From Deroplatys truncata (taxonomy: Eukaryota > Arthropoda > Insecta > Mantodea > Mantidae): a DNA stretch of 64,000 nt. The position numbers and the translations under genes were made by a program. Positions 59,412 through 64,000 of the stretch are shown here, piece by piece (positions within the stretch are counted from its first letter, which is position 1; every line of letters starts with the position of its first letter). The stretch covers positions 49,164,067 through 49,228,066 of the forward strand of contig CM060983.1 of NCBI GenBank assembly GCA_030765065.1, given 5' to 3'. Below the pieces are notes generated by a model. The model saw only the letters and a list, made by a program, of their open reading frames with translations, had not been told where the DNA came from and did not search any database.

Positions 59412-60143
59412 CTTTTACTTCATTGCGTATAGTAAGTAGGGGAAGTATTTCATTCTACCCAAAAATTCGATATCGGGATTTCCCCAGAAATACATGTTTT
59501 GAGGTGCCCTGCATCCAAATAACGCATTTTTGGAATCCGCGCGTATGTGTCTATGAACAGCTTAACTCATAAACGAAAAGTCGGATAAATATCAAACTTG
59601 GTGTTTGAGTTTAGTATCTTTCAAGGGTGCGAAACGAAGATTTTCAAGAAAATCCCTCCACCCCAGACTACCCCTTACATGTAACGGTTTTCGAAAATTG
59701 TCATTTTCTCAAAAATGGCACTAACAATTTTGATTAAAATACCACGTGTTTAAAGATATTTTATGGCAAATATAATTTATATCTTGAACTTTCTGGGAAT
59801 GTCCCCAAAAGTCCTCTTCATTCTCAATGACTTTTGCATAATTGGTAAACCGTAAGAGATATACAAAATTTTACTAGACAAAAATATGTAGATCTCGTTA
59901 AAATACACAATTTAGGTCGTATACGTGGTTTTTTGGGGGGTGTTCATTGAACCATTTCCGAAACATCCCTTATTTGTTTGAATTTTTAAATAGTTATACC
60001 TTTTTCTCACATGGGAATTCGTTATTCACTTTTCTTCTGCAAAGTTCATCTCGACTATCGTGAAGTAGATGAAGAATAAGCGTTTGTAAAAATAGATTTT
60101 GTAAGAGTAGAGAAAGTCATGTGAGGAAACACATCAGATTTTT
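59412..60143 (-). repeat. Repeat A copy A32
   Basis: From TTTTACTTCATTGCGTATAG to GGAAACACATCAGATTTTT, with a roughly 100-bp deletion near 60038. Confidence 0.88.
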
Positions 60144-60368
60144 AAAAGTTATAGTAAACTTATTTGTAAACAGTTACACTAATAGGTTGTCTTATTTGTT
60201 TAGTAAAAGAGAGAGCATTTTATTGTTTAATAAAATTCTGCTCCTCCGTAGCATTAATTTGACTTCTATTGCAATTGGAGTAACAAATTTCCGTTGTTTC
60301 ACTTTAAAAAGGTTGCAATAAATTATTCACTCTTCAATAAAGCATCCTTATATCTGAAATAGCGGGGA

Positions 60369-61151
60369 ATGTGTTTGTGTTACATTCTCACACTCACTTT
60401 TCCACAAACTATTTTTACAAAAGCATATTCTTCTCTCTATTTCTTGTTAATAGACAAACTTTCATTATATATTTACAAACTTCGTTGTAGATATAAGAGT
60501 ACAGTAGGCAAAAAAGATAGCCAGATTTTTTAAAAAGTGTATAGCTATATGGTGGCTTTGAAATTACATTCTCTTTGCATGACCGCGAGAAAAAACAAAT
60601 GACTTACCGCTTAGAAAGGTATTAATAATTTGAAAATTCAAATCAATAACAAAAAATACCTCGGAAATGGCTAATGACACAAAAAATAATTTGACATAAA
60701 TGTTGCGTTTTAACGGTATATACATTTTCTGTGTAGTAAATCTTTTACGGTTTTCAGGCTATTCCCAGAAAATTTAAGATATACATTTCACTTGTCATGC
60801 AGTCATCTTAAACATATACTATTTTAATCAAAATCATTAAGAGTATGTTTGAGTAAACAAAAAAACGAGATTTTTTTGCATATAAAAGGTAGTTCAAGGT
60901 AGAGGATGCTTTTAAAAATCGTGCAGCCTTAGAAGATGCTGAACCTAAATAGTAAGTTTGGGATTGCATTGATTTCTTTATTTTTGAGTTATACTTTTCA
61001 CACACGCACCTCTTTATGAAAATTCCTTTATTTGTTTATTTATTCAAGACCCTCAAAACGTGTATTTCCCGGCGAAATATTTGTATCGAATTTTTGGGTG
61101 GAATGCAATACTTCTTCTACTCACTATAGTTAAGCAGTAGCAAAAGTAAAA
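60369..61151 (+). repeat. old Repeat A copy
   Basis: GTTTGTGTTACATTCTCACA to ..GTAGCAAAAGTAAAAA; diverged throughout. Confidence 0.78.
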
Positions 61152-61679
61152 ATAGAGTTACTCGCAAATAGGAAGAAGGGCGAATTTCATCAGTTGAGTC
61201 CATAAAACGACAAACAATAACCCAAGCCTTGAGTGGTGTTTTCCAGTATATACCAAACTACGGTAAGTGGAAATGTAGTAAAAACCTAACGGAACGGTCC
61301 AGACCATTAAAGTGTCCAAAAAATATCCTCTAGCTGGCAACAAAACAGCATCCTGCTGGACTTGCCCATGACGAATTTAACTCCAGCCATCCCAAGATGA
61401 TTTATCTCTATCCCTTCGTTTTTTTGCTCACTGTATTTCGTATTTTACGACTTATGTCCTTTTTCCTTATTTTGGAAACACATTCGGTTTTTATTACCAC
61501 AGCCGTCGTAAGGCTTCAAAGACAGCGTTACGACTGTCTATATATTTTGTTAAAACAATCACATTACTTTAGTAAGATGCAGAAATATCCAGTAGGATTT
61601 TTAGGCTTGTTTTCAATAGCAGTAGTATATGCAGAATAAAGGATAGACAATCTAATCTACCTTTGTCTAAAAATAGTAT
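61152..61679. other. unassigned sequence
   Basis: ORFs 61158-61343 (minus) and 61397-61639 (plus) are not recognised. Confidence 0.4.
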
Positions 61680-62261
61680 TTTTTCTTTCTCTACCACGTA
61701 CATAATAGGTAACGAAATTCCTATTGCATTCCGCTCAAAAATTCTATATCGGGATTTTACCTCAAATGCTTGTTTTAAAGTCCAATGAATAAATAGATAA
61801 AAGCATTTTAGCAAAAGGTTAGAGTGTGTCTATGGCCAGCATAACTCAAACAGGTAAAGTGATATTTATGTTCATGGCCTTGCCCTACGCCAAACTACTA
61901 TTTACATGACAAACAATGCACATCTTGAATTTTCTGATAATACCCTATGAAGTCCACTTCATTCCAAAGGAATTTTGTATAATCTTGTATAACTGTAAAC
62001 GTTAAGCGATAAGACGAAAACGTACTACACAAAAAAAATGTATAATTCTTTAAAACACAATTTATTTCAGGTAACCTTTTTGTGGCATAAGTTATATTTC
62101 GAGATATCCCTTATTAATGGTTCCATACTTTGCCATTCTTTTAAAGTCCTGTAGATTTTCAGTTGTTTCTCGGGTGTGCATGGAAAATTTTAAGGCCAGC
62201 ATATAGAATCCACTTCTTAAACATTTGATTACGCTGTTCCCTTTGCATTTATAACGAAATA
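61680..62261 (-). repeat. old Repeat A copy, first segment
   Basis: TTTCTCTACCACGTACATAA to ..TTTATAACGAAATA, cut by a DNA transposon and resumed at 62994. Confidence 0.82.
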
Positions 62262-62993
62262 TACAGTGCCTTCGTTTTATGCCAAGGCCGCGAATCGCGC
62301 GAATGCGTGCTCCGCACACAGTGTACAACACTGCGGGATTTTCCGTTCCGTAACTCCCGCGTTACTCACTCACGAGTGTTAGTAACATATATGTAATGAG
62401 TACTAACCTTGTTGTAAGTGTGTTGAAAGTGGTGTCCATCTGCGGGAAGACATTCTTGACATCGTCGGATGAAATTACAATTCAGACGCATAAGTTTTTT
62501 TTACGTAATGTTCATAATTTCTGCTTTTATACTGTCCTTAAGTTCGTCTGTGGTGTGGGGATTATTCCGATAAACTTTATTGTTTTGGAGTTTAGCGATC
62601 CCGATATTTCAAATTTATTAACCTAACATCTCACAGTATCTCCACCCAGAACTGGATAACCAGAAAATTGCTGCTGAAATTGTCTACATACCTGTCTACA
62701 TGATTTAGTTTTCACGTATGTATTGTACATAAAATATGCTGTTAAAGCGTGATGGGCATTTCCGTAGAGTAATAAGAGAATAACATTCCTAAGGAAATCA
62801 CACAACACACGTATTGTGGAAACATTTCACAACTCGAACACAAAGCAACGATTGAGACACCTCACATCTGATAAACGTACCCACGACACGTCCTGCGTCG
62901 CTTATGCGCAGTGACATAATACCGAGATCACTATAATCTCGGCCGATACGCATATAAGGAGTTGTGGCCTTGGTATAAAACGAAGGCACTGTA
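62262..62993 (-). mobile_element. internally deleted IS630/Tc1-type DNA transposon (copy 2)
   Basis: The 732-bp element has ends TACAGTGCCTTCGTTTTATG and, inverted, TACAGTGCCTTCGTTTTATA, so the termini match over about 27 bp. The minus strand encodes a DUF4817-like N-terminus (about 62623-62770: YVKTKSCRQVCRQFQQQF, SGYPVLGGDTVRC), then a short linker and the transposase C-terminal region (degenerate, about 62430-62540). The catalytic core is absent. Removing it restores the old Repeat A copy around TAACGAAATA-ATGTAAC. Confidence 0.85.
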
Positions 62994-63123
62994 TAATGTA
63001 ACTGTTTCTTCAAGGTTTATCTCTATTATAATGACGTAGACAGAAAAATAAACTTTCGTAAGAATAGTTTGTATACCCACTAATAAACTATATAGGGTAG
63101 GGTAAGTCATGGAATGTAACACA
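62994..63123 (-). repeat. old Repeat A copy, second segment
   Basis: ATGTAACTGTTTCTTCAAGG to ..GGAATGTAACACATTTTT; copy A35 begins in its terminal T-run. Confidence 0.8.
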
Positions 63124-64000
63124 TTTTTACTTTCTCTACTACGTATAGTAAGTAGGGGAAGTATTGTATTCCACGCAAAAATTCGATACCGAGTTTTCAC
63201 CGGAAATATATGTTTTGGGGCCACCTGAATCCAAAAAAAAAGCATTTTTGGAAACATATCCGTGTGTGTGTCTGTGAACAGCATAACTCAGAAACGAACA
63301 GTCGGATAAACACCAAACTTGGTATTTAGGTTCAGTATCGTCCAGAGATGCGACACGAAGGTTTTTAAGAAAATACCCCCATCCCAGATTACCCTTTACA
63401 TGGAACATTTTTCGAAAATTAATTTTCTCAAAATGGCTCTAACGATTTTGATTAAAATATCATATGTCTAAATATTTTCATGACAAATGAAATCAATATT
63501 TCGAATTTTCTGGGAATGTCTCCAAAAGTATTCTTCATTGTGAACGACTTTTGCATAACTGGTAAACCATAAGAGATAGACAACATTTTACTACACAAAA
63601 AATGTAGATCGCGTTAAAATACACAATTTATGTCATATACATTTGTTTTGTGGAGGAAACCATTTTCGAGATATTACTTCTTATTCCCTTAAATTTTTCA
63701 ATACTTATTTTCTCAAATGGGAATTCGTTATTCATTTTTACTACACAAAAAAAAATGTAGATGGCGTTAAAATACACAATTTATGTCATACTTTTTTTTG
63801 GGTGAACCATTTTCGAGATATTGCTTGTTATTCCCTTAAACCTTCCAATACTTATACTTCTTTCCAAATGGGAAATATTTTTTGGGGGTCCTGGACATAC
63901 AATACAAAGAGAATGGAAGGCGCCACATAGCAACCAGCTCTTAAAATATTTGACTATCGCTTAAAGCCTACCAATTCCCCTTGCATCTACAAGAAAATTA
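63124..64000 (-). repeat. Repeat A copy A35, continuing past the window
   Basis: Starts TTTTTACTTTCTCTACTACG; the 5' end lies outside. It carries a private tandem duplication of about 140 bp: the block TTACTACACAAAAAATGTAG to TTTCTCAAATGGGAA occurs at about 63588-63733 and again at 63737-63872. Confidence 0.93.

Noticed and set aside
590..64000. CRISPR array or bacterial operon signals
   Set aside because: The direct repeats are long dispersed elements of variable age and spacing; nothing resembles short regular repeats with unique spacers, and no Shine-Dalgarno-linked gene runs exist.

Overview
This window is animal nuclear DNA, most likely from an insect with a large, repeat-rich genome. 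It is AT-rich, dense in microsatellites and full of decayed transposable elements typical of arthropods: mariner and IS630/Tc1-type transposase fragments, a DUF4817-like helix-turn-helix, Jockey-like LINE pieces and tRNA-derived SINEs. I see no host protein-coding gene, no true tRNA or rRNA gene and nothing prokaryotic. Almost all short ORFs, including those rich in Thr-His or Cys-Val, are translations of repeats or of the CA/TG tracts inside them. I cannot name the species.

The dominant component is one interspersed family, here called Repeat A. A full young copy is about 880-910 bp. By hand I count about 40 full, partial or diverged copies on both strands, covering roughly 40% of the window. 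In the orientation used here (plus), it starts ATCTGATGTGTTACACTCAC and ends CTATACGTAGTAGAGAAAG followed by an A-run. A 12-bp inverted repeat (ACTTTCTCTACT) lies near the two ends. The middle holds a short oligo-purine/pyrimidine track that is often expanded into a (CA)n microsatellite. No coding capacity is visible. Young copies sit next to A- or T-runs, very often inside or at the end of older Repeat A copies, which produces nests, head-to-tail dimers and palindromic joints.

Other elements give a clear relative chronology because many interrupt older repeats at reconstructable empty sites. They include: two solo LTRs of one family (6129-7047 and 36727-37644), each with TG...CA ends and a 4-bp target duplication; two internally deleted IS630-type elements sharing the same deletion (8769-9489 and 62262-62993); a 711-bp element with long inverted ends and an IS630-type transposase remnant (14615-15325); a 900-bp deleted mariner (21952-22851) inside a LINE RNase H region that also carries a SINE (23138-23510); a nearly complete but inactive mariner (25245-26390); an 822-bp fold-back mariner derivative (29220-30041); a Jockey-like reverse transcriptase relic (32425-33060); and an 821-bp unclassified retro-insertion with an (ATTT)n tail and a 10-bp duplication (52681-53501).

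Layout: 0-7 kb Repeat A nests and an LTR; 7-13 kb mixed unknown sequence with one IS630 element; 13-19 kb SINEs and an IS630 element; 19-21 kb old Repeat A; 21-26.5 kb LINE, SINE and two mariners; 26.5-36.6 kb Repeat A, fold-back mariner and LINE relic; 36.7-38.4 kb LTR and SINE; 38.4-51 kb mainly Repeat A; 51-56 kb SINEs and the retro-insertion; 56-64 kb Repeat A with the second IS630 element. No undescribed cellular system is evident; the interest is in the transposon biology, especially Repeat A's self-nesting and its internal microsatellite.
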